From Trichaptum fuscoviolaceum (taxonomy: Eukaryota > Basidiomycota > Agaricomycetes > Hymenochaetales > Trichaptaceae): 64,000 nucleotides of DNA. The notes beneath the pieces are model-generated. The model saw only the letters and a list, made by a program, of their open reading frames with translations, did not search any database and was not told the DNA's origin. The stretch spans positions 3,722,707 through 3,786,706 of the forward strand of contig CAJSYZ010000008.1 of NCBI GenBank assembly GCA_910574455.1, read 5' to 3'. Of the stretch, positions 1-12,001 are shown piece after piece. Within the stretch, counting starts at the first letter, position 1; each line of letters starts with the position of its first letter. A program made the translations under genes and the position numbers.

Positions 1-1080
1 CTCTCCATTACTCCAGTGACGTTAATTACATCTTCCTGTGTAGGTATAGTGACACCACATGCGTGCCACTGCCGCAATCATTACTCTTACTTGATCAAAT
101 GGTACTAAGCCATACGGAAGCCTTGCCCAGGAGGTATCGGGAGGCAACAGAATGGAACAACAAAAACCCAGTAGTTCAAGAACTGATTGAAACAGAAAAG
201 GAAAGGAGTCTGCGTCTTCTGAGATCATTCGACGAGCTCGAAAGAGAAGCTTGGGGGTGCATTTCGCAAACCAGCATGTCTGCCTTACCAAAGAAAATTA
301 CTGAAGATCATAATTGGAGCTCCCTTATGAATTTTGGAGATGTATGGTGGAATCACTGGAACAGCACACTCAGACGAGCGCGGGGAGTGCAAGTGGTTTG
401 TGAATCGTTTGACGGAAGAATTCAGAGTGGCTCGAAGACTTGGGTTGGAATACGACCCGGAGGATGGGGAAGAGTGGCGATATGAGTTGATTGATTGACA
501 GACACTGGGGTCATTATGAGCTCCGTTGCCGTTTGCGACACAAATGGGGACAATACCTCCGCTCGAACATGGACTGGGACTGGGATCTTGGGGCGTGCAT
601 GAACCGCCTGCTCACCATCGAGAAGGAGACTCGAAAAGGAGACTCGAGAAGGTCCATTCCCAGCCGCACATAGCACAACAGCGTCAAGCCCTGCAGTTGA
701 TGTGGGTGTGGTTCCGAGAGAGTCATGAAGTATGTATATGGGCAGAAGAAGCCCATGGGATTCTGCCGAAGGAGGTGAAGGTTGCTTACAAGATGTAAGA
801 TGGTTAAACGCAGTATGTGTCTTTCGCTCCCGTATCTTCTAGTCCGGGTAATCATCCCATCTCCGGAGACACAACTCACAGGGTCTTCCGGTGGAGAGCA
901 AGAGATTGAGAATCTGGTGTCTATTCCTCGGATGCATCGCAGCCCGAGGCACAAGAAGATACCCCGGTCGAGGCATTCAGTGGCAATTTGGAAGGAAAGA
1001 AGCCTGAGGCTGGATATGATGTTAGAGTTGATGAGGCTCGGGAGGGAGAAGACACAATATCAATTTTCTCGCTGGACTAG
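1..1080 (+). pseudogene. Family X copy 1, 3' part, frameshifted
   Basis: This is the last-exon region of the gene family repeated at 5043, 21000, 25750, 29450 and 56397. The window opens in the third intron, whose acceptor TGTGTAG ends near position 34. Recognisable blocks follow in order: the LPRRYREATEW block (about 125-160), RLLRSFDELERE (about 210-250), then HKWGQYLRSNMDWDWDLG (about 537-595) in a different frame, and the family C-terminus DTISIFSLD with its stop at 1078-1080 in yet another frame. At least two frame changes and a stop at 483-485 show that the copy is dead. The 5' exons lie outside the window. The function of the family is unknown. Confidence 0.8.
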
Positions 1081-1225
1081 GTCAATACGAGGGGGAGGGA
1101 GTGGGGTTGCGATAGTAGCAATACTATGCATAATTGTTTGCGAGCTTTTCTTTGTTTCAAATATGTCAGTATCTTTAGACATTTTAAGGTTATTGTCGTT
1201 CAGTACTGTTGATCAGTGATATGTA

Positions 1226-1984
1226 CACAGGGTTACCAAAAGTGACGGTCACCCCTCAAAAACATGTTTTTGTACATTATCTTATTGTCAACACATTATT
1301 TGCACTTGCAAAAATTTGGCAAGCATACGAATGCTGATCACTATGTCTATGTGAAGTTTCAAGATATTCTGTGATGCCAATCTTGTTCAATGAGATATCT
1401 TCAATCTGAAGATTTAGCCTAAATTCACACTATTTCCAACATTTTAGAGAGGCTGGAGATACAACCAATGCCCCAACAGATGTGAAACTTTTCTAACGTG
1501 AATGAATAGGTAGTGGCATGCATGCATGATTTTACAGGATTTTTAAGGTCACTTGTTGTGAGGTAGGAGGCCAATGTCTGATTTTTACGAAAATTAATAC
1601 TGAAATCTGGTCAAAATGACATTTGTTTGCATATATGCGGCATAAACTACTAACTAGCAACACAAAAATTATCGTAAAATCAGACAAGGTATCTTTAATC
1701 TCAATGGTAAAGCGTGCAAATTTCTGGAAGGAATGAAAAACAAAAATCTGTTGTAAATTGAGGATAATGGTCTAGAATTTGTCTAATTTAATCATTTTAC
1801 AAGAACTTTGTTATCATCTTTTTTCTTCTTTGACAGAAGCTATCAACCTCATATTTCTCATACACGATGCTACAGTATGGTGTATAGTATGGAAATATTT
1901 TTGAGTATTAACAGCAATTTAAAGTAGAGAAAAATGCAAAACATTGGATTTACGGGGGTGACCATCACTTTTGGTAACCCTGTG
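1226..1984. mobile_element. 759-bp inverted-repeat element with TA target duplication
   Basis: The left end CACAGGGTTACCAAAAGTGA is mirrored at the right end by TCACTTTTGGTAACCCTGTG, and the inverted repeat extends about 30 bp with one mismatch. TA dinucleotides flank it at 1224-1225 and 1985-1986. The interior is AT-rich and has no convincing open frame. TA duplication plus short TIRs fits a non-autonomous Tc1/mariner-type element. It lies just downstream of family X copy 1. The superfamily is inferred; the repeats and flanks are seen directly. Confidence 0.8.
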
Positions 1985-1986
1985 TA

Positions 1987-4900
1987 TGTGAATATAGACG
2001 ATAAAATCTAAAGACTCGGAGTCAGAAGCGCTAGCTACAATGGAGAAAGCACAGGAAGGTTAAATGCAAGCCCGGTAGCCACTATTATATCAAGGAGATC
2101 ATCAATAAGCGAGTAGCTCTGTGGTTTATGCCTGTCTCTCATCCGACCTACACAAGTCCCGAGTGGTAGCAGGCCCTGAATTTCAAAGTTCGCACGCGTA
2201 TTTGTCCTTATTTGTCTACGAGGTCAACGATGCCTCTTTCTCTTCTTTTCCAACCAGGTCTCAGTCAACAATAACCATCATCCAGGACAAAGCTATTAGA
2301 AGCTTCGTATATGGATCTTATGCTTCAACTGCAGACTTTGACGCTAGCGGCTAGCTGGAAAGTGACCTCCTACCATCTTACTCTCACTTAGTGCTGGCAG
2401 TTCGGAACACTCGCATTTCCGCCTATGACTCGACAATTGGGGACATCAAGGTGCGAATGCAGATAACATTATCAATGTTAATATCTCTGATAAGATTCCC
2501 ATAGATTTCTGTAAAGCGAGTACTTGAAATGTCCCGCTCCGAATCCACTGCGAGTGACGCTCTATGGCTGGAACACAGCCATGTAAGCTGAATGACGAAC
2601 ATGACATGAGTCGGCCGTCGTTTTCAGAGCTCTGGGGCTCCTCTTGTTCTCCTTGGTCTCACTCTGCTAAGGATCGAACATATGTGGTGAGTATCTCTCC
2701 CGTATCTAACCCCGCTACGCTTGCCATGAATCCGTCCAACCCCTGAACCTTTACAATAGGTCAAGCACTCGAGTCAAAGTTTTCGTATGATGGACAAGCC
2801 AAGTGAGTCCTATATCTCTCTATACACACACCTGAAGCGACCGCCAGAACCGGGGCTCTTTTTTGTATAACGCCTGTATATGGAACGGAAGATCTGATGC
2901 ACACTTACCCTTTACTGGTTTTGGTTAATCTTGACGAGACACGCCAAACTTCCCCCGGCCTACCGGTCTCAAGACCAGATTACTTCCCGCATGCGCATGC
3001 GTCGAGCCCGACATTATACATATAAACACCACCGCCAGTGGCGTAGTAAACCTTCTCAACATTAATAAGGTCCGGATCTCGCATGACCTCTTACGATCTA
3101 CTGCTTTCGGTCCGCAAACCTGCCAATGGCGCACCCGGCTTCCCGTCCAGTGGAGTCACATTTCTCAAGTTTGCCACCAAATCGTCTCCATTAGAATCAC
3201 TTTGAAATATGGGCTTAGTGATCGGGAATGATGAACTAGCTAGGAGATATATGAGTCCAATACTTCAACAGGCAACCTTAGGCTTACTGGATGGCCCAAT
3301 TAGCGAGTCGGGGCCTGCTGGAGTTTGCATCACTTGTAGTTCTGTCTCTGAGTCATTGGTTGGGAATGCAGAGGTGCGAGTGCAACATTATCAGCTCAAG
3401 TAAATCTTGATGTGACTCTGGTCAGTGTTTACATAGTCAGCATCAAAGGAACATTCGTATTCTTGCTCAGAGTCGTTCTGGGCTCGTTGAAGCCTTTCTC
3501 CTCATGCAATCATACGTCTCCTCCCTTGTTATACTCGCATGTGCCTCTCAGGAACTTGATAAACTTACGAGCCTATTAATTATCTCCGGAGACTCCTGAA
3601 TCGACATCCACAAGCACAGCTTATCGAGATCATTCTCTACTACGCAATCGAATTTTGCTGAAGGGGGCAAGAAGTCGACACGAACCTAGAACTTACCGAG
3701 ATAGATTCCACGAGGTTTCCCGCGTTCCTTTTGGTCTTCGCGTCACAGGTCTTGACTCCGGACGAGCTTTCCTCAAACCAGTGCAAGTCTTAACCCTCGA
3801 CGATTACGAACACCAATCAGCCAACTACTCGGCTCGAAGCCTCGAATAACAGAGAATCTATCAATCATTATCTACGGCTATCTTCCTAAAATCACGCATC
3901 GGAAACCAATCCGACCGTCTGTCCGACTCAGCGCTTATGTACATGGACTGTAGGTATGTGCACTAGCGACGGCTGTTTTGCCCTCGAGATCTGTGGCACG
4001 GCAAGGCGCTCCGAGCTTCAAGTTGCCGGTTCCAACCAAAGGTTATTCCTTGTTGGCGCCGAACGGGAAACGTTCGTTATTGGTCCACAAGGACATTGAT
4101 GAGTCATTTTTGTTGATCGGGTCCAGAGGCGCAATCTCGTCTAACAGATCTCTTGTGCTCAGGTTCGACTGGTCTGTTCTCAGATTCAGGTGCATCTAAT
4201 GCATGACTCGTTCACTCGCAAGCGCTCCCAATGTATTTTGGCGGACGAATAGTGCTTCCTTTACGCAGAGTATCCCCACGATATTTGACGTTGCAGTGCC
4301 TTGCGTCCCTTTGATATCTCAGAACAGCTTGCTCAGATGGGAAGTGTAGTCAAAATTTAGTCAACAAAACTGGCGTCCGCGTTTGGACTCACAGGATTGG
4401 GCGCTTCTGAGCGTTGACTATGTTTAACCGGTCTCGGTAGCGCCGAATGATGGTGCCGCTACACACTGGCAGCAAAATACTCTTTTGATAGTAGGCATTC
4501 AATATTATATGTGTGAACAAAAGCATCAACTTAACTCTTTTTGACAGTTTTTAATCACTAGTTCACGAGTTATGAGCCTACTTAACTCCTCCTAGGTCGA
4601 TGATGCCCCTAAAGTTCTTCGTACTACCGGCGGAGCTTTGGTTGAGAATGATTCTTCTAACATATCGATCTATATATAGGTACGCTTTCAAGTATATAGC
4701 CGCTCTCTATTTCTTCTCTGTCAGTGCTGATATCTTGTTCGAGCTCGGCAGTGCCTTCTTCATCCTGTGCATCAACTAGAGCAAGTTTGAGAATAAGATA
4801 CAGACGCGGCAGCATGAATTTCATTGCACAGCCGATCGCGGGGACTCAGGCTATAGGCGTTACGGTCTTTACTAGTGTATGCGTTCCGATTGAGTCGCAT

Positions 4901-5042
4901 CCACCGAGTTGCAGTGACGTTGACGTGCTTTTAACAGACTTTGAGTCGTTGCTGGTCCTCATACACCCCTACTTATCCCTTCCCCCTCCCCCCCCCCCCC
5001 CCCCCCCCCCCGTTCTTGTAGTGTTGATATCGCCCAGTCTCC
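1987..5042 (+). repeat. Decayed repeated module upstream of family X copy 2
   Basis: Segments of this stretch recur ahead of copy 4 (23.9-25.75 kb) and copy 6 (54.65-56.40 kb). They include the block around 2197-2230, the block at 3170-3300, a block with LTLDDYEHQSANYSA (about 3795-3840), and the block at 4270-4450. Part of it (2400-2560 against 3350-3430) is also duplicated internally. The blocks look like remnants of coding exons, but stops and frame changes prevent a gene model. The stretch between about 2560 and 3160 shows nothing I recognise. It may be a dead neighbouring gene or lost 5' exons of family X. Confidence 0.5.
4988..5011 (+). repeat. 24-nt poly-C tract
   Basis: An uninterrupted run of 24 C lies 31 bp before the start codon of family X copy 2. 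The homologous position before copy 4 (about 25712-25717) has only a short C stretch, so the tract is an expansion specific to this copy. Confidence 0.95.
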
Positions 5043-7709
5043 ATGCCAAAAATCAGACCAAAAGCCATTCTATCCAGAGTGGTCTTTGGAGAGACATGGC
5101 AAGAAAGGAATAACACGGATTACCTACTGTACGTGGGGTTAAAGCGCAACCTTTCAGCGGTTGTACAAGTGCATTCTGAAACGGCCTGCGATGATGACGA
5201 CGACTATGACGGAAGCTCCATCATCTCGACCTCAACCGCAACGGTCGACAACCAGCCAGGGACTGGTCGCTTCATTGATACGTACATCTTCCAGCCAATG
5301 GGAAGACGGATCGAAAGGCTAGCGATGCGATTCACGATTGCGTCCCTCCATCCCGCCCGCATCGCACAGTATATCGAGGCGGATTATATATACTTGAATC
5401 CCTATTATGATGATCCGCGGAATTTGAATGGCGCAATTTCAGCGCTCTGTTTGTTGAGTCCGAATGGACCGACGGTTGTTGCTGGGATTAAGGGTCTTGT
5501 GAAGCAGACACAGTAAGTACTTCAAGTTTCCCCGCGGATGAAGTAACACGCTCAACCTTTCTAGGTCAAACTCAATTGACAGATCCGCATCTGCTCTTGC
5601 AGCACTCATTCGCATTGCCCTGTCTAAATACCGTAGAGATATCTATGCCAACGTTTCTCGCATCGAGCCTATATTCCACTTGGAAACACTCGCCGTATCT
5701 CTCTTTTGCTCGCATCCAGACAAGAAATGGTTTCTTTTGTTGGTAAAGCTTGCGAAAGAAACCGTTGTCATCGCAAGATTGAGTCCTTCGGGTCCGAAGA
5801 CCTTCGACCCAGTCTTAGGGAAAAACATCTGGCAGCTATGGCCTTCGCCTGAAACTGCACATTATCTACGTCAACGACTCATACTGGCGTTGCAGGCATA
5901 CAGGTGCGCCCTTGATTTTTCTTTTAATCCATTACAGCCCAAATCAATCTCATCGCCAGATCTCACGACCTTGAATATCTTGTGGACACAATAGGAGAAG
6001 CATGCGCATTTTGCTCAGCTGCTGTATCTACGTGTATAGACATCTACGCTCGAGGTGACGCATATATGCACATTTTGGAGACCGTCTATTTCACTGTCAT
6101 ATTCATTCTTCGGTCGATTCACGAGTTAGCTGATCTCGCGAGAATTACAGCAAACAGATATATCTATATGGTCTTGCAGACAATAGCTTGTTGGGTAGAC
6201 GCAGTTGTGTATCGTTGCTTCTTTCATCATGCTATTCAGCAGGGAAGATTTGATATAGATCTGGTGAAGAATAACATTGCTTTACGCAGTCTGGTTCTTG
6301 TGTACGTACTCGTAAAATCCTACCGCGATTTTCCTTGTTACATTAGTGACGTTGATTCATCCTATTATTATAGGAACGATGACACCGAGCATCTGTTACT
6401 ACCGGAGTCATATAGACGTCACAGCAAACATCGGAGGCTGTCTCAAAGTGTGACAGGGTCTATGAAGCGGTGTCCCTTCTTTCAAGGGCTGTCAATTGTT
6501 GAGACAAAACGCTTGAGACAGCCTTCCTCAGCCAATCACCGACCGGAAACGTAAGAATTGTCTGAAAGAAAGACAGTCCTTTGAAGAAGTGACAATACTT
6601 TACGACCCCTGTCTTGATTTCAGACAGCCTCTTGTGTTTCCCGTGCGTGCTTGCTGTTATAATGTTTTGGACAAGGCCGCACTTCCCAGGAGGCATCGAG
6701 AGGAAACAGAATGGTACGAAGAGGCTCTCCCGATACAAAGCCTCATCGAAGCAGCAAAGCAAAGAACTTGGCGACTTCTAAGGTCATTCAGCGAGCTCGA
6801 AAGAGAGGTAAGGGGACGTGCACCGCAAAACAACAACTTTACCTCGCAAGCCAAGAAAGATGCGGATCCTTTTTGGTATGAACTTGACGACTTTGGAGAC
6901 GAATGGTGGAAGTACTGGGAGAGCACACTCGCACGAGCTCGCAGAGTACAAGCTCCGGAGAATCGTTTGACGAAAGAATTCAGAGAAACTCGAAGATTTG
7001 GGCTGTATCGCAATCCAGCGGATTGGAAAAAGTGGCGATATTACTTTGATGGAAGAAATTGGGCATACTACGAGCTACGTCGTTGCTCACGACATAAGTG
7101 GGGACAGTACCTCCGCTCGAACATGGACTGGGACTGGGATCTCGGACCGTGCATGAAACGTCTCTTCAAGATCAATAAGCAGAGTCGAGTAGGGCCATCC
7201 CCGGATGCTCAGATCCCACCGACTCCAAGACCTGGAATTGAAGTGGATGCGGGAACGGAAGGGACGTTGAAAATCTCGATGGGAGAAGCGCAAGGGAGCT
7301 TACCGAGAGAGGTGAAGGTCGCGTACAAGACGACGACTGGCGAAATGCACTACTTGATGTTCACACAACCGTGTCCTCGTCCAGGACATCTCTGCGCCCC
7401 CGAAAGCTTTTGTACTACCGATCCCGCCCCCGAAAGTACATAGGCTCGGCGGACGTGAAGCAGGAGTCTATGAACAGGTCAGGATCTTCCGATGGAGAGC
7501 AAGATGCTGAGAATCTGGAGACCGGCATCTCTTCCTCGGTTCAAGCATTACACCTCAAGGAACCTGAAGATACGTCGGACGAGGAGTCACACGATGGCTA
7601 TGAAGGTCAGGATGTTGGATTCGATGAGGTCGGGTTGGAGGAGACACGATATCAATCTGCTCGTTCAATTGGACTACGTCCACAATACAGAGACTTGAAG
7701 TCACCGTAA
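5043..7709 (+). pseudogene. Family X copy 2, interrupted by a MITE
   Basis: The ATG is at the same place as in four other copies. By comparison with them the exons are 5043-5512, 5565-5903, 5960-6301 and a last exon from 6374. Exon 1 carries the family block NQPGTGRFIDTYIFQPMGRR. Exon 3 carries the RGDAYMHILETVYFTV block. In exon 4 an about 198-bp inverted-repeat insertion (6434-6631) introduces a stop at 6552-6554. After it the family resumes (LPRRHREETEW, HKWGQYLRSNMDWDWDLG) until a second frame break near 7360-7440. The last segment ends SRDLKSP-like, not with the DTISICSLD terminus of copies 3 and 4; copy 6 shares this altered end. Function is unknown. Confidence 0.8.
6434..6631. mobile_element. 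MITE-like insertion in exon 4 of copy 2
   Basis: This segment is absent from the corresponding place in copies 4 and 6. Its ends are inverted (GAGGCTGTCT on the left, AGACAGCCTC on the right) and it contains further internal copies of the GACAG/CTGTC motif. I cannot define a target duplication with certainty. It breaks the reading frame of the host gene. Confidence 0.7.
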
Positions 7710-8023
7710 AATCTGTAACTGTTAGGTACATGTATGGAGATAGTTTGACTTGAAGAATAGATCTGACGCACTAGGCCTAATTATCGTTAGACATGAAAAA
7801 GAACACTACTGTATGTCAACAATTGAATCTTGGTGGTCGGAGACTTGGAGTAAACAGAGTGCAAACCTGAAAGAGACTTATGTTGCCAGCTTGTTTGTCT
7901 ATATTTGTCAGCTTCGAGTTCAACTTGAAGTTGAGGAAGTCCAAGCTCGAAGACGCGTTCACTTTGCCTGTCGGTTTGTGTCAATTTCAAGTCTGCATGA
8001 TGCTGCAAGACACCCCCTACTTT

Positions 8024-8400
8024 GACGCGCGGCTGGTATCAGTACCATTTATCTTACCTTCGTCAGAATTTTGTTAGCATTGAACGCGCTTTTACTTGAA
8101 CGAAGGGAGTCCTTCGACCTCTCGACTCTTATGATTCGGCTTCAAGACCCAAAGGGACTATGGAACGCGAAAGTACGATCAGAGCTGAAGGATGGGTTTT
8201 TGCGACGTGTTGTCTGCTTCTTATGCTACCGTCATGCTTGACGCTTGTGTCTGGACATCGGTGCGCCTCTACAGTACATTTCACTTCTGTTGCCTATTTT
8301 AACGGATGTGTCCAGCGCTCTGGCAATGATCGATATCGGACTTCAACGCAATTCCAGAGATGTCCCCTACTATGCCCTCCTCGTTGTTACTTTGATGTGA
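8024..8400 (+). pseudogene. Unrecognised coding remnant, shared by three copies
   Basis: Reading across a few frame breaks gives conserved protein-like text: LWNAKVRSELKDGFLRRVVC followed, after an in-frame stop, by YISLLLPILTDVSSALAMI and RDVPYYALLVV. The same segment follows family X copies 6 (59144-59518) and 4 (28606-28890) at a similar distance. It is therefore an old part of the duplicated unit. I do not recognise the protein. At least one stop (the TGA after CYRHA) breaks it in all three copies. Confidence 0.55.
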
Positions 8401-8450
8401 GGTACTTGGGAACCACCGATGGTACCTCATATCAAATCAAGTCGTAATCA

Positions 8451-9458
8451 CCATCCAGCACAACCACCTTCCCTATCCGCTTCCAAGCAGCACATCATGT
8501 CGCTCCCCGCGCGCGTGAAAGTCACGACCGAGCTCGTGTGCACTTCCGCGTCCTCGGGCGGGGTGACGTCTAGAAGGGCAACGACCCCTAAGGCTGCCCG
8601 GGCTCGCCACCGACGGAGTAGCACATGTAGGGTCGGGATGACCTCAAGGGCTGTGCGCACGCGGCCACACACGAGAGCGACGTCAGTAAAAGTGAATTCA
8701 GGCGATATTCTTAGTGTGAACGTGTACTTGGAACCGGTTTACGGACTTTAGTGTCCCGGAGAGGATGCCTGTGGTCCCGAGGGCGGGTGTATTTGTGCGT
8801 GGTCTTGGGTGCATTCGGTGAGCTCTCTCTTTCTGTGCTGATTCGACTTTGCTGACTTCGTCGAGTTGTAGGCTGATGTGGGCTGCGAGAAAAGTGAGTT
8901 GCTCCATTAGTATGTTGCCGAACTGACTCTGACCTTTGGTTTCTAGTATATATGAACGGTTTCCGCTGCAATGTGACGGGCACCACGTCCATGGTGCCCA
9001 TCGCCACCCCGCGTCGGTGCCAAGCGGACCCGGACTTCAAGAAACAGGACACGACGCCATGTATGTAACTGCACAAGCAGCCGTTATACTGGCTGCAGAG
9101 GATGAACAATGTGTGCGTCTTATCTCTCTTCCTCCTCTCCCTTCTCTGTTCCTCGCGCATTCCACCAAGTCTCACGAACGTCCTATACACACAGATGTTT
9201 GAAGGCGAGCACGCTCCCCCTTACTACCTCGACTTGTACGGCTTCGCGGACGGCGCGCAGGAGCACACCTTCGATGGAGCTCTGCCGGTGTCCGACGCGC
9301 AGGGTGTGTAGACGGGGTTTGCGGCGCGCAGGAAGGACTTGGCGACGACGAGTGCGTGCGTGCCGGCGCCTGCGACTGTGACTGCAGGTGGGCAAACGGG
9401 CTCGAGTGCGTCTTCGTCACCAAGCGCAGCTGATGCTGGTGCCAGGTTCGAATTCAGG
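8451..9458 (+). pseudogene. Decayed AA14-type lytic polysaccharide monooxygenase, copy A
   Basis: Three frames read together show landmarks of AA14 copper monooxygenases, secreted basidiomycete enzymes acting on xylan-coated cellulose. In order these are GRDDLKGCA (about 8630-8655), CTWNRFTDFSVPERMP (about 8720-8768), EGGCICAWSWVHS before an intron donor near 8820, YMNGFRCNVTG (about 8950), KQPLYWLQ (about 9074-9100), then after an intron MFEGEHAPPYYLDLYGFADG (about 9195-9260) and a Ser/Thr/Ala-rich tail ending near 9458. The N-terminal part with the first copper-ligand histidine is missing. Stops and frameshifts lie at several points, for example near 8620, 8718 and 8768. The family assignment is from memory of known AA14 sequences. 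Confidence 0.7.
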
Positions 9459-10331
9459 GTCTAGCAAACAATGGTGAGCAACACATGTTTCCCTCCTTCT
9501 ACTTTAAAACATATTGAGCTCATACGTGGCCCACTCATGCCTCACACAGCTATCACCAGCAGAGCGCGTTCTCGACACAGTGTCAATTGAATCAGAGGCG
9601 GAGGCACACGAAACGGGATCTGCGGCTCTGAGCGTCGTATGCTCCTTCCTTTCTGCGGGCATTGTATTGTTTTCATACTTCCTTAACGCGTATATACCAC
9701 TTTCCCCTCCGCACTCACATGTTGCTATACCCTTTTCCCTCTTTTCTTGATACCACCAGCGACCAGGGCTTGCTGTCGCTTGCCCGTCCTGAATTCTCTG
9801 GTCCTCGACTTGTACCCCTACGCTGCCGAAGGCGTGTTTTCTGGTGTAGCTGTACGTACGTAGATACACTCGAAGAAAAATATTGCTATCGAGCTATTGC
9901 CATCCATTTTTCTTGAACTGAGTATGGCCTTTTTCCTTCTTGTGAAATAGGGTTGAGGGTGAATAAGCCGGTATGACTCAGCCAATCACATCAATTTTTT
10001 CCGTAAACACAATCGACACTCTCCTCCTCCGCTGCACTTTACGCATCGAGTGTACCCCTCATCTAACCTTGATGAACGCTTTTCTCTCTTTCGCTGCTGA
10101 ACGCAATGGATGAGAACGAACTGAAATGATTCTGGCTTACTCTGCTTCAGGAGATTGTTGGCTTGCTTGTTCCTTTGCTTCACGAGCACCGGAGTTCTCC
10201 ACTCACCCTGGGTACTTGGTGTATGTACTGGGTATTAACGGGCTTTGAAGGGCTGGGGATATTCGCAGAGACCGGGGCTGGAGCCTGGAATTTTTGGGCG
10301 TACAAATGTCGCTGGAGGCACTGGACAGGTA
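9459..10331. other. No recognisable gene; part of the duplicated block
   Basis: This stretch is present again at 60575-61457. Short open frames on both strands are not supported by any domain. It ends at the A that precedes the first Helitron-like element. Confidence 0.6.
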
Positions 10332-10740
10332 TTCCCGCTACCCCTTGGGTAGCTGGGTATTCTTAGGGTATGCAACTGTCTGTTTTTACCGCCAAAAGTC
10401 AGAAGGTCACGTGATATTGCCATATTTGGGGGGTCCTTGGATATATATGGGCAGTTTTCGATATATAAGTCCTTTTTGCTCACATGACAATGACAAAGAT
10501 ACGTAACTTATGTAAAGTAGTGTCTCGGGTGTTCCCGAGACTGCGCAGCCCGCAGCTTCAGTCCTCGCCGTCGTCGCCAACGAGTAATGTATGTCCTCTT
10601 TCTTCTTTTTCTTTTCTTTCTCGAAGTCGGACTCACATATTGGCACTCACTCATAGGCACTCCTAATGGCGACGCGCCGCCCTTGAGCGGTGTGGCAAAC
10701 GGTTCGACATCATCCCTGGCGCGTGTGCAAATATTAGTAC

Positions 10741-10836
10741 CCGAGCGACGTTTCAGCAGCGGTGACCTTGTCTGTGGAGGATGTGGATTGGTATTGGGTG
10801 ACAGGGCTGTAGATGCTCGCAGTGAATGGTGTGTAA
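10741..10836 (+). pseudogene. TFIIB zinc-ribbon fragment in E1
   Basis: The fragment reads FSSGDLVCGGCGLVLGDR followed by a DARSEW-like end. This is the second half of the TFIIB zinc ribbon (general RNA polymerase II initiation factor). Only the second CxxC pair is present and the first is gone. An intron donor GTGTAAGT-like follows. It is a captured fragment inside a transposon and not a working gene. Confidence 0.75.
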
Positions 10837-11074
10837 GTGAATTATGGCTCGCTTTTCTTTAACAGAAGAAGACTCAGCCTCTATTAAACATTTGCAAATG
10901 ACAAGGGAGACAATTCGTCGTGTGACGGTGCTACCACCATGAGCATCAGCAGCCACAGCGTCTCCGTGTCTACACCCCGCGGCGGTGGGAAACCGACTTT
11001 GTCTGTGAGGACATCCAAAACTGCAACGAACGGACACCAAGCGCGACGGTGTCAGGTGCAGGGAGCATTGTAGC

Positions 11075-11372
11075 TGCCGGGATCAGGGGGCGGAGTGCTC
11101 AAGCACAGTCGACCGCCCTGGCAGTGTGAAAGCCGAGTGCAGCGATTGCGGTGCGATGCATACCCATCTTTGGCGCCGCGGCTTGAACGACGAGCTGAAT
11201 TGCATTGGGTGTGCTTTACTGCAGGCTGGTGAGTGATCTCAGGTACTTTACTTCATGCTTCACTAAAATTCTTCGTGTATAGCATAAAGGACCGCGCCCC
11301 AAGAGCATGCGCAGGGAACACAGCGAGGTCCGCCACCAAAGCGCACCTCGCTCTGACAACAACGAAGCAATG
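11075..11372 (+). pseudogene. GATA zinc-finger fragment in E1, intron retained
   Basis: A C-x2-C-x17-C-x2-C finger begins at 11138 (CSDCGAMHTHLWRRGL, then NDELNCIGCALL), matching fungal GATA transcription factors. A GTGAGT..TATAG intron (11229-11282) follows. The next exon reads HKGPRPKSMR, the basic tail typical of fungal GATA fingers. Retention of the intron argues for DNA-level capture. Upstream frames are broken. Confidence 0.75.
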
Positions 11373-11750
11373 GGTGAGCCTGGTAAATAAGTTTCACCAT
11401 TTCGATTCTGTTCAACATTCTAATTGAATATTCGTATTCTACGATATACAGGGTACACAAGTATTGTATGCACGAACAAATGGCCTTTCATATCTCGTCG
11501 CACAGCATAAGCGGCCTGGTATTCTGCGAGAAGAAGCTCTAATTACAGGGCACATGACGCTCTACCTATGTGAACAGAGCGCAACCCACCGCATGCTTGC
11601 GCGTGCCCTCAGAAGTTGCTCGCCTGCGCTTAGCGCGCGGCGCTCGAACCTACTATAGCTCTTGAACGCGATGAAGGCTGCAGTAGCTGTCCGCAAGTCG
11701 CAACCACCCCGTCCCCGCGCATCTTGAGCTAGTGCGTTAGTTGAACTTAG

Positions 11751-12001
11751 TTCTCCCTCCCGAAGACGATCAGCGACATTGCAAAACAGCTGTACAAGCG
11801 TTCGGATGAAGAAGAGCTACGGAGGGAGAAGGACCTTGACGCAGTCATCGCGGCTTGCATTTTCATCGCGTGTCGTCAGGCGCGGTCCCTCGGACGTCCC
11901 ATGACATCCGAGTCTGTAACCTGACCCACGTCTCAAAGAAGACAGTATCCCGAGGTTGTCGCAGACTACAGATCAAACTTAATGATAGTAGACTTTTGTA
12001 T
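11751..12001 (+). pseudogene. TFIIB first cyclin-fold fragment in E1
   Basis: The text KTISDIAKQLYKRSDEEEL and LDAVIAACIFIACRQ, followed after a one-base frame break by CNLTHVSKKTVSRGC, matches the first cyclin repeat of TFIIB. The frame break lies just after CRQA (about 11880-11890). The related fragment in E5 (35607-35850) is in frame at that point. This is captured transposon cargo. Confidence 0.8.

Larger units (their letters stand above)
6655..10331 (+). repeat. Segmental duplication, arm A
   Basis: This arm is collinear and nearly identical over long stretches with 57770-61457. It contains the end of family X copy 2, an unrecognised gene remnant (8024-8400), the AA14 pseudogene (8451-9458) and a stretch without recognisable genes. 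The correspondence continues, after removal of two Helitron-like insertions and one TIR transposon, through 13566-13572, 16666-16706 and 20403 to about 20450, which match 61458 to 61541. Confidence 0.9.

Noticed and set aside
22..954. Minus-strand frames over family X exons as genes
   Set aside because: They mirror the coding strand. The plus strand has conserved blocks, exon structure and codon-level conservation across six copies.
8490..9430. AA14 region as an intact secreted LPMO
   Set aside because: No signal peptide or N-terminal histidine is present, and stops and frameshifts occur in both copies.
11075..11372. GATA-finger gene as a resident regulator
   Set aside because: It lies wholly inside E1, is repeated in E5 with a lost cysteine, and has no continuous frame beyond the finger.
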